Assembly: GCF_017573465.1 (NCBI RefSeq) | Contig: NZ_JAGEPF010000013.1 | Location: 186,001 to 250,000 of the forward strand | DNA from: Actinomadura violacea | GTDB lineage: Bacteria; Actinomycetota; Actinomycetes; Streptosporangiales; Streptosporangiaceae | Direction of reading: 5' to 3' | DNA length: 64,000 nt | Shown: piece after piece, positions 1 to 8,562 of the stretch | Layout: each line of letters opens with the position of its first letter | How positions within the stretch are numbered: the first letter of the stretch is position 1 | The notes under the pieces: generated by a model | What the model was told of the DNA's origin: nothing | Databases searched by the model: none | Seen by the model: only the letters and a program-made list of their open reading frames with translations | Translations under genes and position numbers: made by a program

Positions 1-69
1 CAGGACCGCGACGAGGACGACCGTCGTGACGGACGCGCCGAAGCGCGGCCCACGCGGATCAACCTGCAT
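1..69 (-). CDS. DUF4395 membrane protein, N-terminal fragment
   Basis: Only the first 23 codons are inside the window; the gene runs off the left edge. The start (MQVDPRGPRFGASV, then a hydrophobic run TTVVLVAVL) looks like the N-terminus of DUF4395 integral membrane proteins, which in actinomycetes often sit beside thioredoxin-like or sulfur-transfer genes. A thioredoxin gene lies upstream on the same strand, and a small cysteine-containing leader ORF ends 80 bases before this start. GGAG about seven bases upstream of the ATG is a plausible ribosome binding site. Function is unknown; a link to sulfur or thiol metabolism is inferred from neighbours only. Confidence 0.6.
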   Translation of the reverse strand, partial: MQVDPRGPRFGASVTTVVLVAVL

Positions 70-149
70 CGGGGTGCTCCATGGCGGAGAGGAAGCGTGC
101 GTACGAGCGTGGAAATCGGAAGAGCTCGGGGGCGGAAGGGCTCGATGCC

Positions 150-215
150 TCAGGCCGGGCGACAGAGCGAGGCGGCCACGCGGCAGAAGTCGACCGCGCG
201 GCGCTTCGTGAGCAT
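150..215 (-). CDS. Cysteine-containing regulatory leader peptide (upstream ORF)
   Basis: A 21-codon ORF lies between the thioredoxin gene and the DUF4395 gene. Its product begins MLTKRRAVDFCRVA and ends SLCRPA, with Cys codons at positions 11 and 18. Actinobacteria carry a recognised class of short leader peptides of the form K-R-R-x-V-D-x-C-R-V-A placed before sulfur-assimilation genes; the Mycobacterium Ms4527A-type leaders regulate by cysteine-responsive attenuation. By analogy, ribosome stalling at the Cys codons could control the downstream DUF4395 gene. The motif is directly visible; the regulatory role is inferred. It is too short for usual gene callers. Confidence 0.6.
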   Translation of the reverse strand: MLTKRRAVDFCRVAASLCRPA

Positions 216-388
216 CTGCTCTGTCCAGTAACGCACGGCACGATGGTAAGCCGACAATCCGCGCCCTGTCACATCCGTCTCGCCTTCCGAGACAGTGACA
301 TGTGTCTTATCCCAGGTCATCGGGGTACGGCTCACAGGTTGATCGCCCGTTCCCGGGTCTTGACAGGGCCGCCGGAGCCGGGTCGCGG

Positions 389-853
389 TCACCGGATCGC
401 GGCGCCGAGGGCGGCGATCACGTCGGCCTTGCGGGGCGCCCCCGCGGCGCGCCGGACGATCCGCCCGGCCTCGTCGAGGACGAGCACCGTCGGCGTCCGC
501 ACGACGTTCAGCCGCCGCACCAGTTCCAGGTGCGCCTCGGCGTCCAGTTCCACGTGCGCGACGCCGTCGACCATCTCGGCGACCTCGCCGAGGACGCGCC
601 GGGTCGCGCGGCAGGGCGCGCAGAACGCACTGGAGAACTGCAGGAGCGTGGCCTTCGCGCCGAGTTCGGCGCCCAGCTCGTCGGCCCGCAGTTCTTCGTG
701 CGGCAGGGTGTCGCCCACCTGGTCGTCGCCGTCCTTCCGTGCGCGGACCGCCGCCGGTGTGGCGCGCAGCACACCGTCACGGTGCCGGCGCACAAGGCCG
801 AACACCGTCGCCGCCGACAGCACCACTAGGGCGACCAAAGCTCCGGTCATCAT
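389..853 (-). CDS. Membrane-anchored thioredoxin-family protein
   Basis: This 154-residue protein has an N-terminal membrane anchor (about residues 4-21, VALVVLSAATVFGL) and a thioredoxin fold with the redox pair C78-A-P-C81 in FCAPCRATR, followed by the conserved cis-proline segment VRTPTVLVLD. Such proteins exchange disulfides on the outer face of the membrane. Two ATG codons are adjacent at the start and either could be used. It follows the anti-sigma factor gene on the same strand after about 45 bases, so the sigma/anti-sigma/thioredoxin genes may be co-transcribed. A link to redox-sensing sigma control is possible but not shown. Confidence 0.85.
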   Translation of the reverse strand: MMTGALVALVVLSAATVFGLVRRHRDGVLRATPAAVRARKDGDDQVGDTLPHEELRADELGAELGAKATLLQFSSAFCAPCRATRRVLGEVAEMVDGVAHVELDAEAHLELVRRLNVVRTPTVLVLDEAGRIVRRAAGAPRKADVIAALGAAIR

Positions 854-897
854 TGTCGACAACCCGCCCGCGACCGCGTTTCTTCCACACCGCGAGC

Positions 898-1689
898 CTA
901 CGTGGGGATGGTGAGCAGCGGTTTCCCGTCCAGCCCGACGATCTCGAACGAGTACAGCTGACCGCGCGGGAACATCGTGGAGCCGTGATAGTCGCCATAG
1001 CCGCGGTCGTACGGGACGGACCAGCTGCCGATCGCGTCCCGCCGCCCGTCCCGGGCGATCACCATCATCCGGCAGTGCTCCCCCTTCGGCACCCCCGACA
1101 GGTACAGCTCGACCTGCGTGCCCCACTCCTTGCGCTGCAGGTAGACGACGCCCTTGACCTGGTTGCCGGGGTTGACGGCGACGATCCGCTCGCCGCGCCC
1201 CGCCGGCTCCGCCGTCTGCTCCGGCGACGGCGTGGCCGACGCGGCGGGCGGGGACGCGGCGCGGCCGCCGCCGCTCGCCGGGAACACGAACCCGCCGAAC
1301 AGCGCGCCCGCGACCAGCAGCAGGCACGCGGCGGCGGCGAGCGGCGCCCACCGGGCGATCCCCGCGCCCCGCCCGCCGAGCCGCCGGCGCAGCGGCCCGA
1401 GCGGCCCCCTCCGCCGTTCGGACGCGCGGGCCAGCAGCCCGTCCAGGAACTCCGGATCCGGCGGCTCCGCCCGGCCCGGCCCGGCCGCCCCGCCCGGCCC
1501 GGCCACCTGCGCCAGCTGCGCCTCCTCGACCCGGCCGAGCAGCGCCGGCAGCCCGGCCAGCCCCGCCAGCTCGTCCCGGCACGCCGGGCAGCCCTCCAGG
1601 TGCGCGTCGACCCGGCCCCGCTCGGCCGGTTCGATCGCGCCGACCACGTACACGCCGAGCGCGGTGCGCACGTCCGCGCATTCGTTCAT
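898..1689 (-). CDS. Zinc-finger anti-sigma factor, single-pass membrane protein
   Basis: The 263-residue protein has an N-terminal zinc-binding anti-sigma (ZAS) domain with H30-x3-C34-x2-C37 (HLEGCPAC), an Ala/Pro-rich linker, one transmembrane segment (WAPLAAAACLLLVAGALFG) near residues 114-135, and an extracytoplasmic C-terminal domain with a short Ser/Thr-rich stalk. The start ATG overlaps the stop of the upstream sigma factor by four bases (ATGA), the usual translational coupling of ECF sigma and anti-sigma pairs. The C-terminal domain resembles the RskA-type anti-sigma-K domain. It should hold the sigma factor at the membrane until an envelope signal arrives. Confidence 0.85.
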   Translation of the reverse strand: MNECADVRTALGVYVVGAIEPAERGRVDAHLEGCPACRDELAGLAGLPALLGRVEEAQLAQVAGPGGAAGPGRAEPPDPEFLDGLLARASERRRGPLGPLRRRLGGRGAGIARWAPLAAAACLLLVAGALFGGFVFPASGGGRAASPPAASATPSPEQTAEPAGRGERIVAVNPGNQVKGVVYLQRKEWGTQVELYLSGVPKGEHCRMMVIARDGRRDAIGSWSVPYDRGYGDYHGSTMFPRGQLYSFEIVGLDGKPLLTIPT

Positions 1690-2201
1690 GGCGCCAACCC
1701 CCGCTCCTCCAATGCGAGTTTGAGCGCCCGCAGCGCGTAATAGGTGCGGGACTTCACGGTGCCGGCCGGTATGCCGAGCGCCGTCGCGGCCTCGGCGACC
1801 GATCGGCCGCGGTAGTAGGTCTCCACCAGCACCGCCCGGTGCGGCGGCGTCAGCTGGGCGAGCGCCTCGGCGACCGTCCAGGACTCCAGCGCCCGGTCGA
1901 TGTCGTCGGTGCCGGGCAGCGTCGCGATCACCTGCTCGTCGATGCCCGTCTCCGGGGGCCGCGCCCGCTTAGCCCGGTGCGCGTCCACCACCAGGTTGCG
2001 CGCGACGGTGAACAGCCACGGCCGCACCGGACGGCCCGACAGCGCGTCCGGATGCCGCCAGGCGCGCAGCAGCGTCTCCTGCACCACGTCCTCGGCCTGC
2101 GCCCGGTCCCCGCCCGTCAGCCGCAGGACGTAGCCCAGCAGCGGACCGCCGTGCTCGCTGTACAGGGCGCGCAGCAAACCCTCATCCGCGGTGGGACCCA
2201 C
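1686..2201 (-). CDS. ECF RNA polymerase sigma factor
   Basis: The 171-residue protein has the two-domain layout of extracytoplasmic-function sigma factors. Region 2 includes AEDVVQETLLRAWR and the VRPWLFTVARNLVVDAHRAKRAR segment that melts and reads the -10. Region 4 has the helix-turn-helix VAEAATALGIPAGTVKSRTYYALRALK. It overlaps its anti-sigma gene by four bases. The pairing with a ZAS/RskA-like membrane anti-sigma suggests the SigK/SigL-like ECF group. The regulon cannot be read from this window. Confidence 0.9.
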   Translation of the reverse strand: MGPTADEGLLRALYSEHGGPLLGYVLRLTGGDRAQAEDVVQETLLRAWRHPDALSGRPVRPWLFTVARNLVVDAHRAKRARPPETGIDEQVIATLPGTDDIDRALESWTVAEALAQLTPPHRAVLVETYYRGRSVAEAATALGIPAGTVKSRTYYALRALKLALEERGLAP

Positions 2202-2247
2202 ATCACTGTCACGGCTCCGGAAGCGTCCCGGTTCACCGCGGCCGCGG

Positions 2248-2952
2248 CTATTTCTGCTGCTGAAGATCGTTCAGGTTGACGTTGTGGGCGGTCGCCGCGA
2301 CCCGCAGCCCCTCGGGGGTCGGCTGGATCTCGCTGATCCGCGACCCCACCGGCAGGTCCCGCACCGGGACGATCCAGGTCAGCTGCTGCCGGACCAGCGT
2401 CAGCGGCAGCTGCGCCGCGCCGTTCGTGCCCACCGACTCCGGCGTGATCGCGATGCCCTTGGAGGTCGCCTTCACCGAGACCACCGCGCTGCCGTTCACC
2501 TGGAACCCGAGGACGGTCCCGGTCAGGTCGACCGCGAGGTCGTTCCCCTTCGGCGCGATGCTCTTGACCTCCTTCGGCGCCTCCTTCTTGATCACGTCGT
2601 AGGGGACGATCGCAGAGGCCGTCGCGGTGTCGGCCGTCATGTTCGAGGTGTCGCCGTTGATCACGTCCGAGAGCGGCGCGTTCAGCCCGCGCATGTCCAC
2701 CTTGACGCCGGAGACGGTGACGCCCTGCTCCGTCCAGTCGCCGATGTCGACGGTGATGTGGTCGTAGGAGCCGCCGACCACCTGCGTCAGGAACGGGATG
2801 CCGTGGATCGTGACGTCCGGCTGCTGCGGCAGGTTGTACTGCGCGGCGACCTGCTGCCCGATCCGGTTCTGCGCGACCCGGACCCCGACCCGGTCGGCGA
2901 CGACGAGGCCCACGGCGACCACGATCAGCAATGCCAGCAGTGCTTTGCGCAT
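2248..2952 (-). CDS. DUF2993 (LmeA-like) secreted or anchored lipid-binding family protein
   Basis: The protein is 234 residues, with an N-terminal membrane segment (RKALLALLIVVAVGLVVAD) followed by a beta-rich extracytoplasmic domain of the DUF2993 family. The family includes mycobacterial LmeA, implicated in mannan/lipoglycan maturation. The start is placed at MRKALL because a GGGAG ribosome site sits just before it; an in-frame upstream ATG would add 12 Arg/Ala-rich residues and lacks such a site. It lies about 45 bases upstream of the sigma factor gene on the same strand. Function in this organism is inferred from family only. Confidence 0.75.
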   Translation of the reverse strand: MRKALLALLIVVAVGLVVADRVGVRVAQNRIGQQVAAQYNLPQQPDVTIHGIPFLTQVVGGSYDHITVDIGDWTEQGVTVSGVKVDMRGLNAPLSDVINGDTSNMTADTATASAIVPYDVIKKEAPKEVKSIAPKGNDLAVDLTGTVLGFQVNGSAVVSVKATSKGIAITPESVGTNGAAQLPLTLVRQQLTWIVPVRDLPVGSRISEIQPTPEGLRVAATAHNVNLNDLQQQK

Positions 2953-3064
2953 CTCTCTCCCTCGGGCGGCGGCACGCGCGATCGCCACACCTTATTGCCC
3001 GGAACGCCCTGGTCGAGTCGCACTGCGGAATGAGATCGCCGCACCCCGGCGTCACCCCGGGAGA

Positions 3065-3325
3065 TCAGCCGCCCGCGAAGGGCGGGAGCACCTCCACCAC
3101 GCCGCCCTCCGGCAGCTCCACCGACCCGTGCGGGCGGGCGCCCACCGGGTCCCCGTCGATCAGGAACGAGCTGCGCCCGACGACCCGCGCGAAGTCCGCG
3201 CCGCGCCCCGCGCGCCCCAGCGCCGCCTCGATCGCCTCCGCCAGCGTGCCCGCGTCGTAAGGCTCCTCGTGCGTCCCCGCCGCCGCCTTCGCCGCGGCCC
3301 AGTACCGCATCGTCCCTCTGGCCAC
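3065..3325 (-). CDS. MoaD/ThiS-family sulfur-carrier protein
   Basis: The 86-residue protein has a beta-grasp fold pattern and ends in PFAGG, the C-terminal Gly-Gly that is adenylated and thiocarboxylated in MoaD and ThiS. The segment VGRSSFLIDGDPV matches the central region of MoaD-like proteins. It could serve molybdopterin synthesis or another sulfur-transfer pathway; no molybdenum cofactor genes are visible nearby. It is divergent from glnR. Confidence 0.8.
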   Translation of the reverse strand: MARGTMRYWAAAKAAAGTHEEPYDAGTLAEAIEAALGRAGRGADFARVVGRSSFLIDGDPVGARPHGSVELPEGGVVEVLPPFAGG

Positions 3326-3534
3326 GCTCCCACGATCTCATGCCCGCCGGACATGCGCCCATTGCCACCGGCGGGGCCTCGTATAAGCTCATGACGAGGG
3401 ATCCGGGCGACGAGGCCATGGAGTTCATCCGCAACACCCTTCATGGCCGCCTCGTCTCCGAGCCGTGGCCGTGGCCGGGCTCGGGGGTGGGCCGCCTGGG
3501 TCCTACGTCTTTTTATGGACGAGGAGGCGGGCAC

Positions 3535-4251
3535 TTGAGCAGCTTGCTCTTGCTGACCAACGCGCTGGAGCCGTCCGACGAGATCCTGCCCGCGCTCGGG
3601 CTGCTGCTGCACTCGGTGCGGGTCGCGCCCGCCGAGGCGTCCGCGCTGATCGACGCGCCGCCCGCCGACGTCGTGCTGGTCGACGCCCGGCGCGACCTCG
3701 TCCAGGCCAAGAGCCTGTGCCGGCTGCTGCGCACCACCGGACTGGACTGCCCGCTGCTGGGCATCGTGACCGAGGGCGGCCTCGCCGCGCTCAGCTCCGA
3801 ATGGGGCCTGGACGACATGCTGCTGCAGACCGCCGGGCCCGCCGAGGTCGAGGCGCGGCTGCGGCTCGCGCTCGGCCGCGCCGCCGCGGTCGCCGACGCC
3901 GACGAGGTGCCCGGCGAGATCCGCAGCGGCGAGCTGACCATCGACGAGGCCACCTACACCGCGCGGCTGCGCGGCCGGATCCTGGACCTCACCTTCAAGG
4001 AGTTCGAGCTGCTCAAGTACCTCGCGCAGCACCCGGGCCGAGTCTTCACCCGCGCCCAGCTGCTGCAGGAGGTGTGGGGCTACGACTACTTCGGCGGCAC
4101 CCGGACCGTGGACGTCCACGTCCGGCGCCTGCGCGCCAAGCTCGGCGCCGAGTACGAGTCCCTGATCGGCACCGTCCGCAACGTCGGCTACCGCTTCGTC
4201 CCCGACCACCGCCCCGGCGAAGCCGAAGAAAGAACCCCCGCCAAGGCATGA
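3535..4251 (+). CDS. glnR: GlnR, OmpR-type global nitrogen regulator
   Basis: The 238-residue protein closely matches actinomycete GlnR. The receiver-like domain starts SSLLLLTNALEPS and keeps Asp50 (VVLVDARRDL). The winged-helix domain contains the near-invariant LDLTFKEFELLKYLAQHPGR and GYDYFGGTRTVDVHVRRLRAK. GlnR acts without a dedicated kinase and controls ammonium and nitrate assimilation genes. The TTG at 3535 is chosen because GAGGAGG ends about seven bases before it and the protein then begins where GlnR homologues begin. A much longer in-frame ATG start is rejected. The CDS end overlaps the first arm of a terminator hairpin. Confidence 0.93.
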   Translation: MSSLLLLTNALEPSDEILPALGLLLHSVRVAPAEASALIDAPPADVVLVDARRDLVQAKSLCRLLRTTGLDCPLLGIVTEGGLAALSSEWGLDDMLLQTAGPAEVEARLRLALGRAAAVADADEVPGEIRSGELTIDEATYTARLRGRILDLTFKEFELLKYLAQHPGRVFTRAQLLQEVWGYDYFGGTRTVDVHVRRLRAKLGAEYESLIGTVRNVGYRFVPDHRPGEAEERTPAKA

Positions 4252-4266
4252 GCCCCGGCGGGGGTT
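4233..4266 (+). terminator. Intrinsic terminator of glnR
   Basis: A 10-bp perfect stem (AACCCCCGCC / GGCGGGGGTT) is followed by further T residues (TTTTTC). The first arm lies inside the last codons of glnR, so coding and termination sequence overlap. Confidence 0.85.
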
Positions 4267-4323
4267 TTTCGTTCAGCGCCTGCTGACGACGGTTCCTGCG
4301 GGTTGAAGCTCAGCCCGTCTCAC

Positions 4324-4461
4324 GGGCAGGCACGCGGAGCGAGTGCAGCGAGCGGAGCGGGCCTGCCCGACGACGGACGAGGCGTTTCGCCGCGGAGCGC
4401 CAGCGGAGCGGGGAAACGCCTCGTCCGTCGCAACGGGGGTTCCAGGGGGTCGCCCCCCTGG
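4324..4461. repeat. Three-hairpin intergenic module, copy 1
   Basis: Three consecutive hairpins fill the gap between the convergent glnR and phosphoesterase genes. Hairpin A is a 12-bp stem with one mismatch (4324-4335 with 4357-4368) and a 21-base loop. Hairpin B is a 23-bp stem with one mismatch (4371-4393 with 4408-4430) and the 14-base loop GGAGCGCCAGCGGA. Hairpin C is CCAGGGGG paired with CCCCCTGG (4442-4449 with 4454-4461). The same A-B-C order occurs twice near 16.4 kb with different stem sequences but nearly the same loops. It may act as a two-way terminator; its origin is unknown. Confidence 0.9.
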
Positions 4462-4470
4462 GCAAACACG

Positions 4471-6141
4471 TCAGTTCTTACTGACTACCGCTCCCGTGTC
4501 GGGGTCGAGGATGACCTGTTTGGCCTTGGGGTGGCGGAAGTCGAACATGCCCTCGATGCTGCCCGCGCGGCCGTCGAGGGAGGCGTCGCCGAGGCGGCCG
4601 GTGCCCCAGTTGTCCTCGATGAAGCGCAGCACGGACGCCTGCTCGACCGGCCGGTGGTCGACGTGGTTGACCTTCGCGTAGGGCGAGACCACCAGCATCG
4701 GCAGGCGCTGGCTCGGGCCGCAGCGGTCCTTGTAGCCGCCCATCGCCTCGACGCCCGTGCACAGCGGCTGGTCGACGGCGGGGTCGGCGGAGCCGTTGGT
4801 GACGCGCGGGGCGACGTGGTCGTACCAGCCGTCGGAGTCGTCATAGGCGAGGACGACGGCGGTGGACTTCCACTCCGGCGACTTCTGCAGCTTGTTGATG
4901 GTGCCGGTGACGAACTTCTGCTCGTCGATCGGGTCGGAGTAGCCGGCGTGGCCGTCCTGGTAGGACGGCGCCTTGAGGAAGCTGACGGCCGGCAGGTTCC
5001 GGGCGTTGAGCGCGGCGTCGAAGTCCGTCAGGTCGTACTGGTGGTTGGCCTGGTCGGTGCGGCCGATGGCCTGGACGGACGACGGCGGCAGGTGCTTCTC
5101 GTTCGCCGTGGACTTGTAGTACTGGAACGGCTCGTGGTGCGGGCTGTAGTCGACGACCTGGTTCTTGCCGATGTTGGCGTGGGCGGAGCCGCAGACGGCG
5201 TAGCCGTTGGCCTTGCCGGTGGGGCGGAAACCGCCCTCGAACCAGCCCCAGGTGACCTTCTTCTCGTTCAGCAGGTCGCCGACGTTCTTGCCGGTCATGA
5301 CGGCGAGGGCGTTCGTCGAGGTGTGGTTGTTGCCGGAGCAGTCGTCGAACGCCGGGTCCGGGTCGTTGATCATCGTGCCGATGCCGTCGGCGTCCGGGGA
5401 CTGGACGGTGTAGGCGTCGGTGACCTTCTCGTGGGTCTTCGGGTCGACGGCGTAGACGCCGTGGGTCTGCCCGGAGATCAGGTTGATGGCGCCGGGGGTG
5501 GACGGCCCGAACGTCCCGTCCCACGAGTTGTCGCTCATGGCGTAGTGCTGGGCGTAGTTCCACATGCCGGTGACGGTGTTGCCGTCGAAGTAGTCCATGA
5601 CGAGGCCGGGCTCGCCGAACAGGATCGGCTGGCCGGTGCACTTGTCCTTGCCGGTGAACTCGACGAACTTGTCCATCTTGCCGCCGTTGACGGCCTTCTG
5701 CTCGGCGCCGTAGCCGTGGTCCTGGTCGCAGGTGAGGGCCTGCGACGGGGTCAGCCGCTTCGGGTCGTACTGGTTCGGGTTGTGCTTCAGGAGCTTCTTG
5801 GTGAGGCCGTCGACCTTCGGCGTGTGCTTGGCGGGGTGGAACGGCGTCCCGTCGGTGTTGGCGGCGTGCGGGTACGTGCCGAAGTAGTGGTCGAAGGAGA
5901 TGTTCTCCCCGTAGATGACGACGACGTGCCGGATCGGTGTGCGCGCGGGCGCGCCGGGCCCGTGGCCGGCGCCGCCGGCCCGGGCCGCGACTCCGGTGGG
6001 CGCGCCGGCGGATCCGCAGGCGGCGGCGAGGCCGGCGAGCCCCGCGGTGACGGCCGCGGCGGCGATCAGTGCGGGCCGGCGGCGGGCGCCGCGGCGGCGT
6101 CCGGTTCCGGCCGGTTCTCTTGGACCTGGTGTCTCCCGCAT
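4471..6141 (-). CDS. Secreted phosphoesterase family lipoprotein (phospholipase C / acid phosphatase AcpA type)
   Basis: The 556-residue protein has a lipoprotein signal (AAACGS lipobox near residue 42). The catalytic domain shows the family signature VVVIYGENISFDHYFGTYPHA near its start and the metal-site segments SDNSWDGTFGPSTPGAINLISG and YDDSDGWYDHVAPR. The family releases phosphate from phospholipids or phosphomonoesters outside the cell. It lies 43 bases after efeB on the same strand, at the end of the run that begins with pstS, so it probably shares phosphate control. A weak 7-bp GC hairpin (6170-6186) lies in the gap. Confidence 0.85.
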   Translation of the reverse strand: MRETPGPREPAGTGRRRGARRRPALIAAAAVTAGLAGLAAACGSAGAPTGVAARAGGAGHGPGAPARTPIRHVVVIYGENISFDHYFGTYPHAANTDGTPFHPAKHTPKVDGLTKKLLKHNPNQYDPKRLTPSQALTCDQDHGYGAEQKAVNGGKMDKFVEFTGKDKCTGQPILFGEPGLVMDYFDGNTVTGMWNYAQHYAMSDNSWDGTFGPSTPGAINLISGQTHGVYAVDPKTHEKVTDAYTVQSPDADGIGTMINDPDPAFDDCSGNNHTSTNALAVMTGKNVGDLLNEKKVTWGWFEGGFRPTGKANGYAVCGSAHANIGKNQVVDYSPHHEPFQYYKSTANEKHLPPSSVQAIGRTDQANHQYDLTDFDAALNARNLPAVSFLKAPSYQDGHAGYSDPIDEQKFVTGTINKLQKSPEWKSTAVVLAYDDSDGWYDHVAPRVTNGSADPAVDQPLCTGVEAMGGYKDRCGPSQRLPMLVVSPYAKVNHVDHRPVEQASVLRFIEDNWGTGRLGDASLDGRAGSIEGMFDFRHPKAKQVILDPDTGAVVSKN

Positions 6142-6184
6142 GTCTTCCTCCTCTGGTGAGGGGCTTTGCAGGCGCGCCGCGCGC

Positions 6185-7396
6185 CTACTGGAGCAACCCC
6201 CGGCCGAGATGATCTACCCGATCTCTGACGCCGGGAAGAACGAAGAAGTAACCGCCGCCGAACGGTGATATGTAGTCGGTGAGGGGCTCGTCGGCGAGGC
6301 GCTCCTGCACGGCCTCGAACTGGCGGTGCGGATCCTGCTGGAAGCAGCCGAAGACGAGGCCCATGTCGAGGTTCCCGGCGCCGTCGACGCCCCGGTCGTA
6401 GTTGCAGGACCGGCGCAGGATGCGGCTGGCGTCGGTGTCCGGGACGCGGGGGTTGGCGCGCCGGATGTGGCTGGTCAGCGGGATGACCTTGCCGACGGGG
6501 TCGGCGGCGTAGCGGGGCGCGTCGGTCTCGTGGACGCCGTCGAGGGGCGCGCCGGTGTCGCGGCTGCGGCCGAACATCTGCTCCTGCTCGGGCAGGCCGA
6601 CCCGGTCCCAGAACTCGACGAGCATCCGGATCAGCCGGATGACCTGGTACGTTCCGCCGGACGTCCAGGCGGGCTCGTCGCGTCCGGCCCAGACGAGCCG
6701 GTCCATCTCGGCGGCGCGGGCGACGTCGGGGTTGGCGATGCCGTCCTTGAAGCCCATCAGGTTGCGGGGCGTGCCGGACGGGCGGGGCCGGTTGGCGAAC
6801 CCGCTGATCCGCCAGCGGATCTGCATGCCGCCCCGGGTGTGGCGGCACAGGTCGCGGAGGGCGTGCAGGACGGTGTCCTCGTCGGCGGCGCCGAGGGTGA
6901 GGGCGAGGTCGCCGTGGCACCAGGCGGGGTCGAGGTCGTCGTTGGGGAACGTCCGCATCGAGGTGAGCCGCTTCGGCCGCCGGGACGCGAGCCCGAACCG
7001 GTCGTCGAACAGCGACGCGCCGACGCCGGCGGTGACGGTGAGGCCGCCGGCGGGGGCGTCCGGGCCGAGGATGCCGGAGTCGGGCGGCGGCGCGCTGATG
7101 CCCGGTTCGGCGGGGACGCCGCCACTGGTCAGCACGCGCGCCCGGTCGGTGAGGGCGCGCATCAGGTCGGTGAGCTCGGCCTTGTTCTCGGCGATCACGT
7201 CGAACGCGACGACGATCGAGCGGGCCTGGGGCTCCTCCAGGATCCCGGCCTGGTGGACGCCGTGGAACGGCGGAGCCTTCGGCGATGGGCTCTCCGGGTC
7301 CCTGTCAGCGGCGGCGGCGCTGCCGGCGGTCACCGCGCCCGCGACGCCCGCCGCGAGCGCGCCGCGCAGGAACGAACGCCGCCCCGGGCCGGTCAC
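6185..7396 (-). CDS. efeB: EfeB, Tat-exported Dyp-type heme peroxidase
   Basis: The 403-residue protein starts with a twin-arginine signal (GRRSFLRGALAAGVAGAVTAGSAAA). The Dyp-peroxidase core includes the family motif GxxDG in MGFKDGIANPD and the later heme-ligand region with NPRVPDTDASRILRRSCNYD. EfeB works with EfeO and EfeU in ferrous/ferric iron uptake or deferrochelation at the membrane. Its ATG overlaps the stop of efeO by four bases, showing tight coupling. No EfeU permease gene is present in the window. Confidence 0.9.
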   Translation of the reverse strand: MTGPGRRSFLRGALAAGVAGAVTAGSAAAADRDPESPSPKAPPFHGVHQAGILEEPQARSIVVAFDVIAENKAELTDLMRALTDRARVLTSGGVPAEPGISAPPPDSGILGPDAPAGGLTVTAGVGASLFDDRFGLASRRPKRLTSMRTFPNDDLDPAWCHGDLALTLGAADEDTVLHALRDLCRHTRGGMQIRWRISGFANRPRPSGTPRNLMGFKDGIANPDVARAAEMDRLVWAGRDEPAWTSGGTYQVIRLIRMLVEFWDRVGLPEQEQMFGRSRDTGAPLDGVHETDAPRYAADPVGKVIPLTSHIRRANPRVPDTDASRILRRSCNYDRGVDGAGNLDMGLVFGCFQQDPHRQFEAVQERLADEPLTDYISPFGGGYFFVLPGVRDRVDHLGRGLLQ

Positions 7397-8553
7397 GACG
7401 TCCTCCTCACCGCGGCGACCGTGGCGACCGACGCGAGCCGTTCGACCAGGTCACCGACGGCGCCGTTGATGCGCTCGCGGTCGGTGGTGCTCAGCTCGTC
7501 CAGCGGCGTCCACTTCCCGTGCCGGTGCTGCGCGTCCAGCAGCTCGGACGTCCGGTCGAGGCCGCCGTCGATGCCGCTGAGGTCCATCCGCGGTGTCAGC
7601 ACGGGACGCATCGGGTCGAGCACCGCGCGGGTCCCTTCGAGGTTCGCGGCCGCGGTCGCGAGGGCCGTCCCGCTGCCCTGGTCGCCCTTGCCGGTCAGCT
7701 CGAACTGCACCGTGTTCTCCAGGATCTCGTGCGCCCGCAGCCCGAGGTCCGAGGGGTCGATCTGCTCGCGCGGGAAGTCGGCGATCAGCGCCCGGACGTC
7801 GTCGGCGAGCCGGTCGGCGGGCTTGCGCAGCGACGACGCGGACTCCCCGTGCCACAGGCCGTGCTCGACGCGCCGGAACCCGGTGAAGCCGGGATCGCGG
7901 ACGCCGTCCGGCAGGCCCGCCGGACGTCCGTCGATCTTGCCGGCGTAGTCGCCGAACGTGCCGTACGCGGCGCCGAGCCGCTCGTAGGCCAGGTGCGCGG
8001 GCAGCCACTTGTCGCGCGCCGCGTCCAGGTCGCCCGAACGGACGGCGTCGCGCAGCGCGTCCACCCGGTCCCGCAGGACGCCGAGCCCCTTGGTCACGTA
8101 CGCACGATAGGACCGCAACGCCGGGAAGAGGTCGTTCTGCGTGACGGGCCGGACCGCCGGACCGCCCGCCGGGCCGTCCACCGTCACCTTCGGACCCGTG
8201 ACGGGATGCCCGCCCTCCGGGAAGCACCAGAACGCGTACGTCCCGCCGCCGAGCGTCACCCGCATCTCGCGCGTCGTCCCCGGCCCGACCCCTTCCAGCT
8301 CGGCGTAGATCGCCCCGCTGGACGGGTCGATCAGGTCGACCTCGGTGGCGGCGCTGTCGCCGTTGTGGACCAGCAGCGTCCGCGTCCCGGCGCGCGGGTC
8401 GCTCCAGCCGCGCCCGCAGTGCGCCCGGTCCGCCTGCACCACCGTCCCGCCACGGTGACCGTCCCCGGAGCACGCCGCAAGGGAGCCGGCGAGCACCGCG
8501 CACAGGGAGCCGCCCAGCAGCCGCCCCCAGAGGAACGCACGATCACCGTCCAC
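7393..8553 (-). CDS. efeO: EfeO, iron-uptake lipoprotein with cupredoxin and M75 domains
   Basis: The 386-residue protein has a lipoprotein signal (LAACSGDG), then a cupredoxin-like domain (about residues 35-135), then an imelysin/M75 domain with RRVEHGLWHGESA and the characteristic HEILENT. EfeO binds iron outside the membrane and passes it to EfeU. Only nine bases separate it from the end of pstB, with no room for a terminator, so it should be read from the pst transcript. This places iron uptake inside a phosphate operon. Confidence 0.88.
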   Translation of the reverse strand: MDGDRAFLWGRLLGGSLCAVLAGSLAACSGDGHRGGTVVQADRAHCGRGWSDPRAGTRTLLVHNGDSAATEVDLIDPSSGAIYAELEGVGPGTTREMRVTLGGGTYAFWCFPEGGHPVTGPKVTVDGPAGGPAVRPVTQNDLFPALRSYRAYVTKGLGVLRDRVDALRDAVRSGDLDAARDKWLPAHLAYERLGAAYGTFGDYAGKIDGRPAGLPDGVRDPGFTGFRRVEHGLWHGESASSLRKPADRLADDVRALIADFPREQIDPSDLGLRAHEILENTVQFELTGKGDQGSGTALATAAANLEGTRAVLDPMRPVLTPRMDLSGIDGGLDRTSELLDAQHRHGKWTPLDELSTTDRERINGAVGDLVERLASVATVAAVRRTS

Positions 8554-8562
8554 CGCGGCAGG

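Noticed and set aside
81..914. Long plus-strand frames across the thioredoxin gene
   Set aside because: They lack family features and conflict with the well-supported minus-strand thioredoxin and leader peptide.
3340..3534. 65-codon upstream extension of glnR
   Set aside because: The extension is unlike GlnR N-termini, while TTG at 3535 has a strong GAGGAGG site and gives the family start.
4303..6159. A 618-codon plus-strand frame opposite the phosphoesterase gene
   Set aside because: It is a Val/Gly/Arg-rich antisense reading of a clear lipoprotein gene and shows no domain. Long open antisense frames are normal at this GC content.
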